64,000 bases of DNA from Niallia endozanthoxylica (GTDB lineage: Bacteria; Bacillota; Bacilli; Bacillales; Cytobacillaceae), in NCBI RefSeq assembly GCF_008710145.1, contig NZ_VYKL01000035.1, positions 1 through 64,000 on the forward strand, written 5' to 3'. Of the stretch, positions 53,255 through 63,835 are shown piece after piece. The translations under genes were made by a program, and so were the position numbers. The notes below the pieces were generated by a model that saw only the letters and a list, made by a program, of their open reading frames with translations, was not told where the DNA came from and made no database searches. Positions within the stretch are counted from its first letter, which is position 1. Each line of letters begins with the position of its first letter.

Positions 53255-56116
53255 TTATTGGGTTACTTCAATTTGATCATGCATTCTCTTCCGGTCACGC
53301 TCCAAAATCGGTTTAAGATATTTACCTGTATAAGACTCAGGAACTTCGGCTACTTCCTCAGGTGTTCCAGTTGCAATGATTGTTCCGCCTTTATCCCCGC
53401 CTTCTGGACCAAGGTCAATCAAATAATCAGCCCGTTTAATCACGTCTAAATTATGCTCAATCACAAGGACGGTATCACCGTTTTCTACGAGGCGTTCTAG
53501 AACAACTAAAAGGCGGGCAATATCATCCACATGAAGGCCTGTAGTTGGTTCGTCTAATATATAGAAGGAACGACCTGTTGAACGTCTGTGGAGCTCAGAT
53601 GCCAGCTTCACCCGCTGCGCTTCCCCGCCGGAAAGTGTGGTAGCCGGCTGTCCGAGTGTAATATAGCCAAGTCCGACATCCATCAGCGTCTGCAGCTTCC
53701 GCTTAATTTTCGGGAGATTTTCGAAAAACTCTACCGCATTTTCAACCGTCATGTCCAATATCTCAGAAATATTTTTCCCTTTATACTTCACTTCAAGTGT
53801 TTCACGGTTATAGCGTTTCCCATGACACACCTCGCATGGAACATAAACATCCGGTAAAAAGTGCATTTCAATACGAATAATCCCGTCACCACGGCATGCC
53901 TCACATCTGCCGCCCTTCACATTAAAACTGAAGCGGCCTTTTTTATAACCGCGCACCTTGGCTTCATTCGTTGAAGCATAAACATCCCGAATATCATCGA
54001 ACACACCCGTATAGGTGGCAGGATTGGAGCGCGGTGTTCTGCCGATTGGTGTTTGATCAATGTCAATCACTTTATCCAAGTGCTCTAATCCGGTAATGGA
54101 GCGGTGCTCACCCGGTTTACTCTTAGCTCGGTTCAGGTTTAGAGCCAATGCTTTATGTAAAATTTCATTCACTAACGTACTTTTTCCGGAACCTGAAACA
54201 CCTGTCACTGCCATGAACATGCCAAGAGGAAACTTCACATTAATATTTTTTAAATTATTTTCCTTTGCCCCTTTGATTTCAACGTAGCGCCCGTCAGGCT
54301 TCTTCCGTTCAATCGGCAGCGGAATAAACTTCTTCCCTGATAAATATTGTCCTGTTAACGAGTTCGGGTCTTCCATCACCTCTTTCGGTGTACCGATGGA
54401 AACAATTTCCCCACCATGAATCCCTGCACCAGGACCAACATCAATAAGAAAATCAGCCGCCATCATTGTATCCTCATCATGTTCAACGACAAGCAGCGTA
54501 TTGCCGATATCACGCATATTTCTCAGTGTTTCAATCAAACGGTCATTGTCACGCTGATGAAGGCCGATGGATGGCTCATCAAGAATATAAAGGACACCTG
54601 TCAAACGTGAACCGATTTGCGTAGCCAAGCGTATCCGCTGGGCCTCTCCGCCAGACAAAGTTCCAGCCGTGCGGCTAAGCGTTAAATAATCAAGTCCAAC
54701 ATTCACAAGGAAACCGAGACGTTCTCTAATTTCACGGAATATCAGGTGGGCAATTTTCATTTCCTTTTCTGACAAAGAAAGACTGTCAAAAAAACTTAAA
54801 CTCTCCTCAACTGAAAGGGAAGTCACCTCTCCGATATGCTTCCCGTCAATCAAGACAGCCAGTGTTTCTTTTTTCAGCCTATATCCTTTACAGCTTGAAC
54901 AATTGTGCTCGGCCATATATTTGTCCATCTGCTCACGGATCCAATCGGAGCTAGTATCTGTATAACGACGCTCTACATTCTTGAGCACACCTTCAAATTC
55001 AATCTCATTATCCCTGACCTGTCCCCAGTCATTTTCATAGTGAAAACGAATTTTTTCTCCATCCGAACCATGGAGGATTTTATCCATTTGATGCTGCGGG
55101 ATATCCTTTACAGGGACATCCATATCAATTCCATAATGATCGCAAATACATTTCAACAGCTGCGGATAATATTGCGAGCTTGCAGGCTCCCACGGAGCAA
55201 TCGCATGCTGATTCAAGGTTAATTCTTTATTCGGAATCACAAGACTAACGTCAACCTTTTTCTTCACTCCAAGGCCGTCACATTCCGGACACGCACCAAA
55301 CGGGTTGTTAAAGGAAAACATTCTCGGCTCAAGAGCAGCAATGGAAAATCCGCAGATGGGGCAGGCATGGTGCTCACTGAATAAAAGCTCCTCTTCCCCT
55401 ATTACATCAATTTTCACCCTGCCTTCGCCAAGCTTTAAAGCAGATTCTAAGGAGTCTGCCAGTCTTGCTTCCACGCCTTCTTTCACAACAATCCGGTCAA
55501 TGACCACATCAATTGAATGCTTTTTATTTTTTTCAAGCTCGATTTCTTCTCCTAAATCATACATTTCCTCATCAATCCGTACCCTTACATAACCCTGCTT
55601 CTTGATATCCTCAAGGACTTTGACATGTGCGCCCTTTTTACCAGAAATGATAGGAGCCAATATTTGCATCTTGGTTCTTTCAGGATATTCCATGATTCGG
55701 TCAACCATTTGCTCAATCGTTTGCGAAGATATTTCAATTCCATGTGTCGGGCAAGTGGGGTGACCGACCCTTGCAAAAAGCAAACGCATATAATCATATA
55801 TTTCCGTTACCGTTCCAACCGTTGATCGTGGGTTGTTGCTTGTCGTCTTTTGATCAATGGATATCGCAGGAGATAACCCTTCAATTGAATCCACATCAGG
55901 CTTTTCCATCTGCCCAAGAAATTGACGGGCATACGCTGACAAGGATTCAACGTATCTTCGCTGTCCCTCCGCATAAATGGTATCAAAGGCAAGCGAGGAC
56001 TTTCCTGAACCGGAAAGTCCTGTTAAGACAACAAGCTTATCTCTCGGAATTGTGACATCAATATTTTTTAAATTATGGGCTCTGGCACCCTTTACAATCA
56101 GTTTCTCCATCGCCAT
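53255..56116 (-). CDS. uvrA: Excinuclease ABC subunit A
   Basis: The 953-residue protein has two ABC modules with Walker A motifs GLSGSGKSS near 33 and GVSGSGKST near 641, LSGGEAQR signatures in both halves and zinc fingers CPIC...CPEC near 255-283 and CEAC...CEVC near 740-770. It finds damaged DNA and loads UvrB. It follows uvrB by seven bases. AAGGATGA lies before the ATG. Confidence 0.97.
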   Translation of the reverse strand: MAMEKLIVKGARAHNLKNIDVTIPRDKLVVLTGLSGSGKSSLAFDTIYAEGQRRYVESLSAYARQFLGQMEKPDVDSIEGLSPAISIDQKTTSNNPRSTVGTVTEIYDYMRLLFARVGHPTCPTHGIEISSQTIEQMVDRIMEYPERTKMQILAPIISGKKGAHVKVLEDIKKQGYVRVRIDEEMYDLGEEIELEKNKKHSIDVVIDRIVVKEGVEARLADSLESALKLGEGRVKIDVIGEEELLFSEHHACPICGFSIAALEPRMFSFNNPFGACPECDGLGVKKKVDVSLVIPNKELTLNQHAIAPWEPASSQYYPQLLKCICDHYGIDMDVPVKDIPQHQMDKILHGSDGEKIRFHYENDWGQVRDNEIEFEGVLKNVERRYTDTSSDWIREQMDKYMAEHNCSSCKGYRLKKETLAVLIDGKHIGEVTSLSVEESLSFFDSLSLSEKEMKIAHLIFREIRERLGFLVNVGLDYLTLSRTAGTLSGGEAQRIRLATQIGSRLTGVLYILDEPSIGLHQRDNDRLIETLRNMRDIGNTLLVVEHDEDTMMAADFLIDVGPGAGIHGGEIVSIGTPKEVMEDPNSLTGQYLSGKKFIPLPIERKKPDGRYVEIKGAKENNLKNINVKFPLGMFMAVTGVSGSGKSTLVNEILHKALALNLNRAKSKPGEHRSITGLEHLDKVIDIDQTPIGRTPRSNPATYTGVFDDIRDVYASTNEAKVRGYKKGRFSFNVKGGRCEACRGDGIIRIEMHFLPDVYVPCEVCHGKRYNRETLEVKYKGKNISEILDMTVENAVEFFENLPKIKRKLQTLMDVGLGYITLGQPATTLSGGEAQRVKLASELHRRSTGRSFYILDEPTTGLHVDDIARLLVVLERLVENGDTVLVIEHNLDVIKRADYLIDLGPEGGDKGGTIIATGTPEEVAEVPESYTGKYLKPILERDRKRMHDQIEVTQ

Positions 56117-56123
56117 CTATAAG

Positions 56124-58103
56124 TCATCCTTCCGCTTTCAATTCTAATATTAAATCCCGAAGCTCTGCCGCACGCTCGAAGTTCAGTGCTTTGGCAGCTT
56201 CTTTCATTTCTTTTTCCATATCGGCAATCACTTTTTCTCGTTCCTTCTTTGACAAATTAAGCAATCCAGACACCGCATTGTATTCTTCCTGCTCTTCGGC
56301 CGCATGTGTCGCGCGAATCACATCGCGGATTTCCTTTTGAATGGTCATAGGTGTAATGCCGTGCTTACGATTGTATTCCTCTTGTATCGCGCGGCGCCGC
56401 TTTGTCTCATTGATGGCTATTTCCATTGAATGAGTCATTTTATCCGCGTACATAATCACCTGACCATTGGCATTACGTGCAGCACGGCCGATTGTCTGTA
56501 TCAATGATCGTTCTGACCGCAGGAAGCCTTCTTTGTCTGCATCCAGAATCGCAACAAGCGATACTTCCGGAATATCCAGTCCCTCTCTCAAAAGGTTGAT
56601 ACCGATAAGTACATCGTATTTCCCTAACCGCAGCTCGCGGATAATTTCAATCCGCTCCAACGTCTTTATTTCAGAATGCAGATAATTGACTTTAATACCG
56701 ATTTCCTTTAAATAGTCGGTTAAATCCTCTGACATTTTCTTCGTCAGTGTCGTTACCAGAACACGCTCATTTCTCTCAACACGCTCATTAATTTCTGCAA
56801 TCAGGTCATCAATCTGCCCTTCAATTGGGCGAACCGAAATCACCGGATCCAGCAATCCAGTCGGACGGATAATTTGCTCAATCATTTCCGGTGTATGCTC
56901 TTGTTCATATGGACCAGGTGTGGCAGAAACAAAAACGATATTTTTGATATGCTTTTCAAACTCGGAAAAAATGAGCGGACGGTTATCAAGCGCAGATGGA
57001 AGACGGAAGCCGTGATCCACAAGCACCTGCTTTCTCGCCTGGTCACCATTATACATCCCGCGAATTTGCGGGAGCGTCACATGTGATTCATCAATGACAA
57101 TAAGAAAATCTTCAGGAAAATAATCCAGAAGTGTGTATGGAGTTGAACCCGGCGGTCTTAACGTAAGATGACGCGAATAGTTTTCAATTCCTGAACAAAA
57201 ACCCATTTCTCTCATCATTTCTAAATCATAGCGCGTCCGCTGTTCCAAACGCTGTGCCTCAAGTAATTTACCGTTTTCACGGAGCTCCACTAATCTTTCC
57301 TCAAGCTCCTTTTCAATATTTTGAATCGCCACCTGCATTTTCTCTTCGCGGGTAACGAAGTGGGAGGCCGGGAAAATGGCGACATGCTCTCGATCACCCA
57401 AAATCTCTCCTGTTAAGGCATCCACTTCACGAATCCGGTCAATTTCATCACCGAAAAATTCGATTCTCAAGCAATGTTCATCCCTTGAAGCGGGGAAGAT
57501 TTCTACAACATCGCCTCGTACGCGAAATGTCCCGCGAATGAAATTGAGGTCATTACGGTCATATTGGATATCCACAAGCTTACGGAGGAGCTGGTTCCGT
57601 TCCATTTCCATACCCACACGTAAGGAACAAACAAGTTCGCGATATTCCTCCGGCGAACCCAAACCATAGATGCAGGATACACTCGCAATGATAATTACAT
57701 CCTTTCGTTCAAATAATGAGGATGTTGCCGAGTGACGAAGCTTATCAATTTCATCATTAATACTGGCATCTTTTTCAATAAAGGTATCTGTCGACGGGAC
57801 GTAAGCTTCTGGTTGGAAATAATCGTAGTAACTGACAAAATACTCGACTGCATTGTTCGGAAAAAACTCCTTAAATTCACTGTACAGCTGTCCTGCGAGG
57901 GTTTTATTATGGGCGATAATCAATGTTGGTTTGTTTACTTGCTGAATCACATTCGAAACGGTAAAAGTTTTACCTGTTCCAGTAGCTCCAAGCAATGTTT
58001 GATGACGTTTCCCTTCCTTAATGCCTTCAACAAGTTTTCTGATGGCCTCCGGCTGATCTCCCTGAGGTGTATATTTTGATACTAGTTGAAATTGATCTTT
58101 CAC
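56124..58103 (-). CDS. uvrB: Excinuclease ABC subunit B
   Basis: The 659-residue helicase-like protein has Walker A GATGTGKT near 39-46, the beta-hairpin region [12 protein letters not shown] near 92, DESHV near 338 and a C-terminal UVR motif [16 protein letters not shown]. It verifies damage and works with UvrA and UvrC. The GTG at 58103 follows GGGAGG by seven bases and fits the family start MKDxF; the ATG at 58118 would be too close to any such box. Confidence 0.96.
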   Translation of the reverse strand: MKDQFQLVSKYTPQGDQPEAIRKLVEGIKEGKRHQTLLGATGTGKTFTVSNVIQQVNKPTLIIAHNKTLAGQLYSEFKEFFPNNAVEYFVSYYDYFQPEAYVPSTDTFIEKDASINDEIDKLRHSATSSLFERKDVIIIASVSCIYGLGSPEEYRELVCSLRVGMEMERNQLLRKLVDIQYDRNDLNFIRGTFRVRGDVVEIFPASRDEHCLRIEFFGDEIDRIREVDALTGEILGDREHVAIFPASHFVTREEKMQVAIQNIEKELEERLVELRENGKLLEAQRLEQRTRYDLEMMREMGFCSGIENYSRHLTLRPPGSTPYTLLDYFPEDFLIVIDESHVTLPQIRGMYNGDQARKQVLVDHGFRLPSALDNRPLIFSEFEKHIKNIVFVSATPGPYEQEHTPEMIEQIIRPTGLLDPVISVRPIEGQIDDLIAEINERVERNERVLVTTLTKKMSEDLTDYLKEIGIKVNYLHSEIKTLERIEIIRELRLGKYDVLIGINLLREGLDIPEVSLVAILDADKEGFLRSERSLIQTIGRAARNANGQVIMYADKMTHSMEIAINETKRRRAIQEEYNRKHGITPMTIQKEIRDVIRATHAAEEQEEYNAVSGLLNLSKKEREKVIADMEKEMKEAAKALNFERAAELRDLILELKAEG

Positions 58104-58200
58104 AAGCTTTCCTCCCATTCGTGCATCCTTCTATCTTTAATCCGTATCCAAATTTTTCATCTATGTTCATTCTACCACATTGCCATAAAAACAAACCACA

Positions 58201-58231
58201 ATTATAGCGAACAAATATTCTATTTTTTCAA
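58201..58231 (-). promoter_or_regulatory. uvrBA promoter with probable LexA box
   Basis: On the minus strand AGAATATTTGTTCG (58221-58208) matches the Bacillus LexA site CGAAC-N4-GTTCG in nine of its ten fixed positions or nearly so (the right half is exact). It lies between TTGAAA (58231-58226) and TATAAT (58206-58201). Spacing is 19 bp. Confidence 0.65.
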
Positions 58232-58280
58232 GAGGAAAATAATTACTTGTTCGTGCTAAGAGCTATATCCAAAGTCAACG

Positions 58281-58312
58281 AAAAACCCGCCTCCTTTTTG
58301 TGGTGACAGGTT
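58281..58312 (-). terminator. Terminator after csbA
   Basis: On the minus strand AACCTGTCACC and GGAGGCGGGTT form an imperfect stem followed by TTTT. Confidence 0.65.
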
Positions 58313-58317
58313 CTTTT

Positions 58318-58557
58318 TTATGATGTTGATGTATGCTTTAGTTTCTGTTCCATCCGATCTCCGTACCAAAAACCGACTGTTAAGGAAAAAGCATCGATGA
58401 CAATCAGCCAAATACTATGGGTATAGCCTTTATAGACTGAGGCCGCAATTAATGCTACTGTCAAAACAAGGGCCAGCACCCGATTATAGGTGACTCTTGT
58501 AAACCATACAACCAACAAGCCGGGTAAAAAAAAGGCTGATAAAATTTTTAAAAACAA
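58318..58557 (-). CDS. csbA: CsbA family membrane protein
   Basis: The 79-residue protein has three hydrophobic segments (3-22, 27-45, 49-66) and the FWYGDRMEQKLK end of the CsbA (DUF2198) family. In B. subtilis csbA is SigB-dependent and lies just upstream of uvrBA, as here. The function is unknown. Confidence 0.88.
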   Translation of the reverse strand: MFLKILSAFFLPGLLVVWFTRVTYNRVLALVLTVALIAASVYKGYTHSIWLIVIDAFSLTVGFWYGDRMEQKLKHTSTS

Positions 58558-58799
58558 TCCTCATCACCTGCTCCTACTAGAGATTATGTACCGGTCCTGG
58601 AAAGAAAGTGCCGCAAATTTCCTCGTAACCATCTTATTTTCATTTTACTACTTAGCTTTACATATGAAAAGAAACAGTTGGATTCATATGGATGTTCTTG
58701 ATGATTCATCAGCGTAAAAAGAAAAAATCATGAGCAATAAGAGGATGCCCATGATTTTTCCTACTAAAGTCGTTATAATAGGTTCAAGAGGTGATTCTA

Positions 58800-59117
58800 T
58801 TGGAAAAAGAAAACCCAATTGAAGAAATCAAAGAACTTGATGAAGAAACGCTCTTTATTGTTTCACAAACCTTTAAGGCTTTATCAGACCCGACCCGAAT
58901 TCGGATTCTTCATTTATTATTTACCGGTGAACATTCTGTCAATGAAATTGCTGAAAAATTATCCTTGCTGCAATCAACCGTCTCACATCAGCTGCGTTTC
59001 TTGAAAAATTTACGTCTTGTTACATTCCGTCGCGAAGGGACCACTTTATACTATACACACGATGACGAGCATGTCATGGATATATTAAAGCAAACCATCG
59101 AGCATGCCCACCATTAA
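58800..59117 (+). CDS. czrA: ArsR/SmtB family metal-responsive repressor, CzrA-type
   Basis: The 105-residue protein has the ArsR winged helix ([40 protein letters not shown]) and a C-terminal D-x-H-x10-H-x2-H pattern, the alpha5 zinc/cobalt site of CzrA. The TTG at 58800 has AAGAGGTG six bases upstream. It is convergent with, and overlaps by four bases, the CDF transporter gene whose promoter region has a matching palindrome. Confidence 0.88.
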   Translation: MEKENPIEEIKELDEETLFIVSQTFKALSDPTRIRILHLLFTGEHSVNEIAEKLSLLQSTVSHQLRFLKNLRLVTFRREGTTLYYTHDDEHVMDILKQTIEHAHH

Positions 59118-60058
59118 TTACAGCCTTGATGCGGGTTTGGACAGCCCAGTTCATTTCGTTCTACTTGGATTGTGCTGTGTTCAATTCCAAAATCATCATG
59201 GAGAATCGACTGCGCCTTCTCCAAAATTTGATCATGAACGCCATGCTCTGAAATGGAAATATGGCAGCTTAACATAGGCATTCCCGAAGTGATGGACCAA
59301 ATATGAAGATCATGTACCTCTGTCACTTCTGCAATTTTACCTAATGCAGCCTTCACTTCTTCGAGTTTAATTTGAGCAGGTGCTCCTTCCATTAAAATAT
59401 GGAATGAATCTCTTGTTACTCTCCAGCCGCTGATAATAATCAGCACAGCCACAATTAGGCTCGCAATCGGATCAGCAATTCCCCAGCCAAAGAAAATCAT
59501 TAAGAGAGCGGCAACAATAGCCCCGGCAGAACCAAGCATATCTCCCAATACATGCAGGAAGGCACTTCTTACATTTAAGTTTTCATCTTTGTCACCGCGC
59601 ATAAGAATCCAAGCAGCAATGATGTTAACAACTAAACCAATCACGGATATCGTCAGCATCCCTATGCTCTGCACTTCAGGAGGGTCAGCAAAGCGGTGAA
59701 ATGCTTCGTAAATAATATAGATGGAAATAATAATTAACGTCAGACCGTTTAAAGCTGCAGCAATAATTTCAAATCGTTTATATCCAAAGGTCTTTGATTG
59801 TGATGCCGCTTTTTCCCCAAGCTTAAGGGCAAAAAAGCTCAGCCCAAGGGCAGCTGCATCGCTTAGCATATGACCGGCATCAGCAAGTAATGCCAAACTG
59901 TTTGTTAGGAGTCCTCCAATAACCTCCACTATCATAAAAGTAGTGATGAGGATAAAGGAAAGAAATAATGCTTTTTTATTTGCAGAATGTCCATGATGAT
60001 GGTGTCCGTGGTGATGACCGTGTGAATGTCCATGCGAATGACCGTGATGGTGGCCCAT
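59114..60058 (-). CDS. czcD: Cation diffusion facilitator, CzcD-type
   Basis: The 314-residue protein has a His-Gly-rich N terminus (about 24 residues), six helices, and the zinc-site motifs [16 protein letters not shown] near 55-70 and [12 protein letters not shown] near 165-176. CzcD proteins export Zn, Co and Cd by proton or potassium antiport. The CzrA-like operator at 60099 suggests induction by these metals. Confidence 0.93.
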   Translation of the reverse strand: MGHHHGHSHGHSHGHHHGHHHHGHSANKKALFLSFILITTFMIVEVIGGLLTNSLALLADAGHMLSDAAALGLSFFALKLGEKAASQSKTFGYKRFEIIAAALNGLTLIIISIYIIYEAFHRFADPPEVQSIGMLTISVIGLVVNIIAAWILMRGDKDENLNVRSAFLHVLGDMLGSAGAIVAALLMIFFGWGIADPIASLIVAVLIIISGWRVTRDSFHILMEGAPAQIKLEEVKAALGKIAEVTEVHDLHIWSITSGMPMLSCHISISEHGVHDQILEKAQSILHDDFGIEHSTIQVERNELGCPNPHQGCN

Positions 60059-60098
60059 TGCAACCCCTGCTTTCTTTATAATATTCTTTGTAAATGAC

Positions 60099-60120
60099 TA
60101 TATGAATATGTGTTCATATA
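60099..60120 (-). promoter_or_regulatory. CzrA-type operator over the czcD promoter
   Basis: TATATGAA and TTCATATA are perfect inverted copies with a six-base spacer, as in SmtB/ArsR operators. On the minus strand TTCATA of this site can be the -35, 17 bp from TATTAT at 60083-60078. The rest of the 60121-60387 gap holds no gene. Confidence 0.75.
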
Positions 60121-60387
60121 TATTATGATAGAGAATGGAAAAAAGTTCAACTAAAACGCATGTATTTTGTCTATATTTTTAGAATTTTCCTTCTATATCT
60201 GCTACCTTAATAAGTTTTATTTTTCCCGAAAATATAAACGTCTTTCCTTATCGCCTTCTTTACAAATTCCTTCCATTCTCTACAGTGAACCTTTCTTTAA
60301 CAAGTTACTTACCGGCCAAGTATATAATCAACTGCCCTAAACAATACTATATAAGGTAAATTTTCATGTTCATTCTAGGAGGATTGT

Positions 60388-61254
60388 ATGGGGAACTCCA
60401 ATCTAAAAAAGGCAGAAACAGGAGCCTGGATTAGTATTTCAGCCTACGTGGTTCTTTCCGCTTTTAAACTAACAATGGGCTATATAGGCAACTCCGAGGC
60501 GTTAAAAGCAGATGGTTTAAATAATTTAACCGATATTATGGCCTCTCTTGCTGTCTTAATCGGCTTAAAAATTTCACAAAAACCACCCGATGAAAACCAC
60601 CGCTACGGCCATTCACGCGCCGAAACGATTGCCTCTTTAGTGGCAGCATTTATTATGATATCGGTTGGGATTCAAGTTATTATCGGCTCCGTAGAGTCCT
60701 TTTTTAATCCGAATGATACTAGACCTGAAATTATAACAGCTTTTGTTGCGTTGGCCTCAGCCCTCTTTATGTTTGGCATCTATCGTTACAATGCTGGCTT
60801 ATCCAAAAAACTGAATAATAAATCCCTTTATTCAGCTGCGCAGGATAACCGTTCAGATGCCTTAGTCAGTGTCGGAGCAGCCGTTGGGATTACCGGATCC
60901 TATTTTGGCATTGGCTGGCTTGATCCACTGGCAGCAGGAATTGTCGGATTCATGATTTGCTATACGGCATGGGAGATTTTCAAGGATGCTGCCCTCGATC
61001 TAACAGATGCTTTTGAAGTATCCAAGCTAAAAGAAATCGAAGAAACCATCCGTACGACACCTGGTGTACATCTGGTGAAGGATATTAAAGCAAGATTGCA
61101 TGGAAACCGTCCCATCGTGGATGCGACCATTTTCGTTGAACCAAGCTTAACGGTGATTGAAGGCCACCAAATTGCTGAAGAAGTCGAAGATCGGCTGCTA
61201 GAAAACCATCAGATAAATGATTCTCATATTCACATTGAACCGCGAATGAGCTGA
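60388..61254 (+). CDS. Cation diffusion facilitator, MneP/MneS-like
   Basis: The 288-residue CDF protein has six helices, ALKADGLNNLTDIMASL near 32-48 and SAAQDNRSDALVSV near 150-163, and no His-rich loop. The DGxNNxTD motif groups with the Mn-exporting CDF proteins of B. subtilis (MneP, MneS). The C-terminal domain has the ferredoxin-like pattern IEETIRTTPGVHLVKDIKARLHG. Mn as substrate is inferred. AGGAGG lies before the ATG. Confidence 0.85.
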   Translation: MGNSNLKKAETGAWISISAYVVLSAFKLTMGYIGNSEALKADGLNNLTDIMASLAVLIGLKISQKPPDENHRYGHSRAETIASLVAAFIMISVGIQVIIGSVESFFNPNDTRPEIITAFVALASALFMFGIYRYNAGLSKKLNNKSLYSAAQDNRSDALVSVGAAVGITGSYFGIGWLDPLAAGIVGFMICYTAWEIFKDAALDLTDAFEVSKLKEIEETIRTTPGVHLVKDIKARLHGNRPIVDATIFVEPSLTVIEGHQIAEEVEDRLLENHQINDSHIHIEPRMS

Positions 61255-61268
61255 TACAAAAATAGGCA

Positions 61269-61313
61269 AAACAAAAGGAGCGAATCATAGCGATTGGCTC
61301 CTTTTGTTTTGCT
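61269..61313 (+). terminator. Terminator of the second CDF gene
   Basis: CAAAACAAAAGGAGC and GCTCCTTTTGTTTTG form a perfect 15-bp stem. Confidence 0.88.
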
Positions 61314-61435
61314 GTCTCAACTTTTTTATTTTTTACAGTTCCCCCTTTGTATATACCATTTTTTTACAAAAATCCAAACAAAAAATCCTTCTAACATAAA
61401 ATGCTTGGACATATATTATTTCATATCCAACGTAA

Positions 61436-62020
61436 ATGAAGGTGACATTTATTATTCAGAAAATATTTGTAGTTTTTATTGGCAGCCTTTTAATGGGAAT
61501 TGGAATTAACGGTTTTTTAGTACCTTATCATTTGATTGATGGGGGCATTATTGGAATTTCCCTCATTTTACATTATTACTTTGATGCACGCGTCGGACTT
61601 ACTATGATGCTCCTGAGCATTCCTCTATTTCTATATACATGGCTTCGTGAGAGATTGTATTTTTATCATAGTCTGTACGGTCTCTTTATTGCCGCCTTTT
61701 TCATTGATTGGCTGGCACCGATGAAGCATCAGCTCCATTTGCCCATCCTTGCAAGTGCCTTGTTGGGCGGAACCTTTATCGGACTTGGCACCGGTCTCAT
61801 GCTGCGCTATCAGACAAGCACCGGCGGAACCGATTTGCTGGCGAAATTAGTTTCAAACTCCTCCTCTTTAAATATCGGCATCGTCATTTTCATTATTGAT
61901 GGCTTGATTGTAACAGCTGGCTATCGTGTGCTCGGACTTAGATCCTTTCTTTTTTCCTGTATTGCGATTATCACAGTCGGCGTCATGAGTTCCCTCATTA
62001 TCGGCCCTGCTAAGCATTAG
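61436..62020 (+). CDS. Short YitT-family membrane protein
   Basis: The 194-residue protein has five or six helices and YitT-type motifs (GINGFLVPYHLIDGGIIGISLIL near 24-46, YQTSTGGTDLLAKL near 125-138). YitT-family proteins are usually near 280 residues with a DUF2179 domain; that domain is missing here. The only ATG has no ribosome-binding site, while AAGGTG lies six bases before an ATT at codon 6, so the start is uncertain. No function is known. Confidence 0.75.
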   Translation: MKVTFIIQKIFVVFIGSLLMGIGINGFLVPYHLIDGGIIGISLILHYYFDARVGLTMMLLSIPLFLYTWLRERLYFYHSLYGLFIAAFFIDWLAPMKHQLHLPILASALLGGTFIGLGTGLMLRYQTSTGGTDLLAKLVSNSSSLNIGIVIFIIDGLIVTAGYRVLGLRSFLFSCIAIITVGVMSSLIIGPAKH

Positions 62021-62074
62021 TAACAATCTTTAAATATTCGCATATTTTGGGAAGAGAGAAAGGGAGGGATGGTT

Positions 62075-62401
62075 ATGGACCAAAACTATGGAAATCAATC
62101 AGGTCATATGCCTAATATGCCAAATGAACCAGATATGAAAAGTCTTTGCATGAAGTACAGGAACTATCATGTAATTACACAAATGAGTGATGGCACGCAA
62201 ATGGAAGGAATTATTGAGGATGTTGATGAAGAAGGCGTAACCATGTTAGTGCCTGAAGATATCGAAGCAGATGACAGGGTATTGGGTTTTGGCGGTTATG
62301 GAGGATACGGCAGAAGAAGATTTAGAAGATTCCGCCGCCACAGATATCCATTCTTCTTCTTCGGATTTCCATTTATCTTTCCATTTCCTTATTACTACTA
62401 A
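62075..62401 (+). CDS. Small protein with Sm-like domain and Gly/Arg/Phe/Tyr tail
   Basis: The 108-residue protein starts MDQNYGNQSGHMP, has a central beta-rich segment (KYRNYHVITQMSDG, MEGIIEDVDEEGVTMLVPED) like a small Sm/SH3 barrel, and ends in GGYGGYGRRRFRRFRRHRYPFFFFG and FPFPYYY, a strongly biased tail. The ATG at 62075 has GGAGG seven bases upstream; the ATG at 62069 would touch it. Similar tails occur in Bacillus spore coat proteins. The family is not assigned. Confidence 0.7.
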   Translation: MDQNYGNQSGHMPNMPNEPDMKSLCMKYRNYHVITQMSDGTQMEGIIEDVDEEGVTMLVPEDIEADDRVLGFGGYGGYGRRRFRRFRRHRYPFFFFGFPFIFPFPYYY

Positions 62402-62425
62402 AGTGGAATCGTACTACTTATATTA

Positions 62426-62454
62426 AAAGCAGCCTTCTAGCAAGGCTGCTTTTG
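62426..62454. terminator. Bidirectional terminator
   Basis: AAAAGCAGCCTT and AAGGCTGCTTTT form a 12-bp stem around five bases, serving the Sm-like gene and glnA. Confidence 0.88.
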
Positions 62455-62476
62455 TATGTTAGAGGATGCAGACTGA

Positions 62477-63811
62477 TTAATATACACTCATATATTCATC
62501 GCGTTCCCAAGGATGAACTTGCGTGCGGAATATATCCCATTCAATTTCCTTTGCTTCAACAAAGTGTTCAAAGATATGCTCACCAAGAGCAGACACAATC
62601 ACTTCATTTGATTTTAGTACATCGATGGCTTGAGCTAATGTGGATGGAAGATCCGTCACACCTTCAGCTAGACGCTCTTCTTTATTCATGGCATAGATAT
62701 TACGGTCCACTGGTGCTGGAGGAGCCATTTTATTCTTTACTCCGTCAAGACCTGCTTTTAATAGAACAGCTAAAGCTAAATATGGGTTTGCAGCAGGGTC
62801 TACACTGCGTACTTCTACACGTGTGCTTAAACCGCGGGATGCTGGAATACGAATTAATGGTGAACGGTTACTTGTTGACCATGCAACATAACATGGAGCT
62901 TCATAACCTGGTACAAGACGCTTATAAGAGTTGACGATTGGATTGGTTATAGCTGTGAACGATTCTGCATGCTTCACAATACCAGCAATAAATTGACGAG
63001 CGGTTTCGCTTAGTTCCAATTCATCTTGTGGATCGTAGAATGCATTTTCCCCGTTTTTGAATAAGGATAAGTTACAATGCATACCAGATCCATTCACACC
63101 GAATAATGGTTTTGGCATAAATGTTGCATGTAGACCATGTTTACGCGCAATGGTTTTAACAACTAATTTAAATGTTTGGATATTGTCGCATGCAGTGATT
63201 GCATCTGCGTATTTGAAATCAATTTCATGCTGTCCTGGAGCTACCTCATGGTGTGAGGCTTCAATTTCAAAGCCCATTTCTTCAAGCTCAAGAACAATAT
63301 CACGTCGGCAGTTTTCACCTAAATCTGTAGGAGCTAAATCAAAGTAGCCACCGCTGTCATTTAGTTCTAATGTCGGCTTCCCATTTTCATCCAGCTTGAA
63401 CAAGAAGAATTCCGGCTCAGGCCCAAGGTTGAAGTCGGTAAAGCCTAATTCCTCCATTTCCTTCAATACCCTCTTAAGATTATTACGCGGATCTCCTGCA
63501 AATGGAGTTCCATCTGGTTTATTAATATCGCATATAAAACGTGCCACTTTACCTTTCTCAGCGGTCCAAGGGAAGATAACGAATGTATTAAGGTCAGGAC
63601 ATAGGTACATATCCGATTCTTCAATACGGACAAATCCTTCAATAGAAGAACCATCAAACATCATTTTATTATCAAGCGCCTTTTCAAGCTGGCTGATTGG
63701 AATTTCTACGTTTTTGATGACACCTAAAATATCGGTAAATTGAAGGCGGATATATTTTACATTTTGCTCCTTACAAATTTGTCTAATATCCTCTTTTGTA
63801 TACTTTGTCAT
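62477..63811 (-). CDS. glnA: Glutamine synthetase type I
   Basis: The 444-residue protein matches B. subtilis GlnA along its length: [20 protein letters not shown] near 51-70, [12 protein letters not shown] near 130, PGQHEIDF near 186, [12 protein letters not shown] near 241-252 and the adenylylation-loop-free C terminus. GSI-alpha enzymes make glutamine from glutamate and ammonia, and in feedback-inhibited form control GlnR and TnrA. The ATG has GGAGAG upstream. No glnR lies in the 189 bp left of the window beyond it; a MITE-like element begins 25 bp upstream. Confidence 0.97.
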   Translation of the reverse strand: MTKYTKEDIRQICKEQNVKYIRLQFTDILGVIKNVEIPISQLEKALDNKMMFDGSSIEGFVRIEESDMYLCPDLNTFVIFPWTAEKGKVARFICDINKPDGTPFAGDPRNNLKRVLKEMEELGFTDFNLGPEPEFFLFKLDENGKPTLELNDSGGYFDLAPTDLGENCRRDIVLELEEMGFEIEASHHEVAPGQHEIDFKYADAITACDNIQTFKLVVKTIARKHGLHATFMPKPLFGVNGSGMHCNLSLFKNGENAFYDPQDELELSETARQFIAGIVKHAESFTAITNPIVNSYKRLVPGYEAPCYVAWSTSNRSPLIRIPASRGLSTRVEVRSVDPAANPYLALAVLLKAGLDGVKNKMAPPAPVDRNIYAMNKEERLAEGVTDLPSTLAQAIDVLKSNEVIVSALGEHIFEHFVEAKEIEWDIFRTQVHPWERDEYMSVY

Positions 63812-63835
63812 ACACTATCTCTCCTTTTTTTATGT

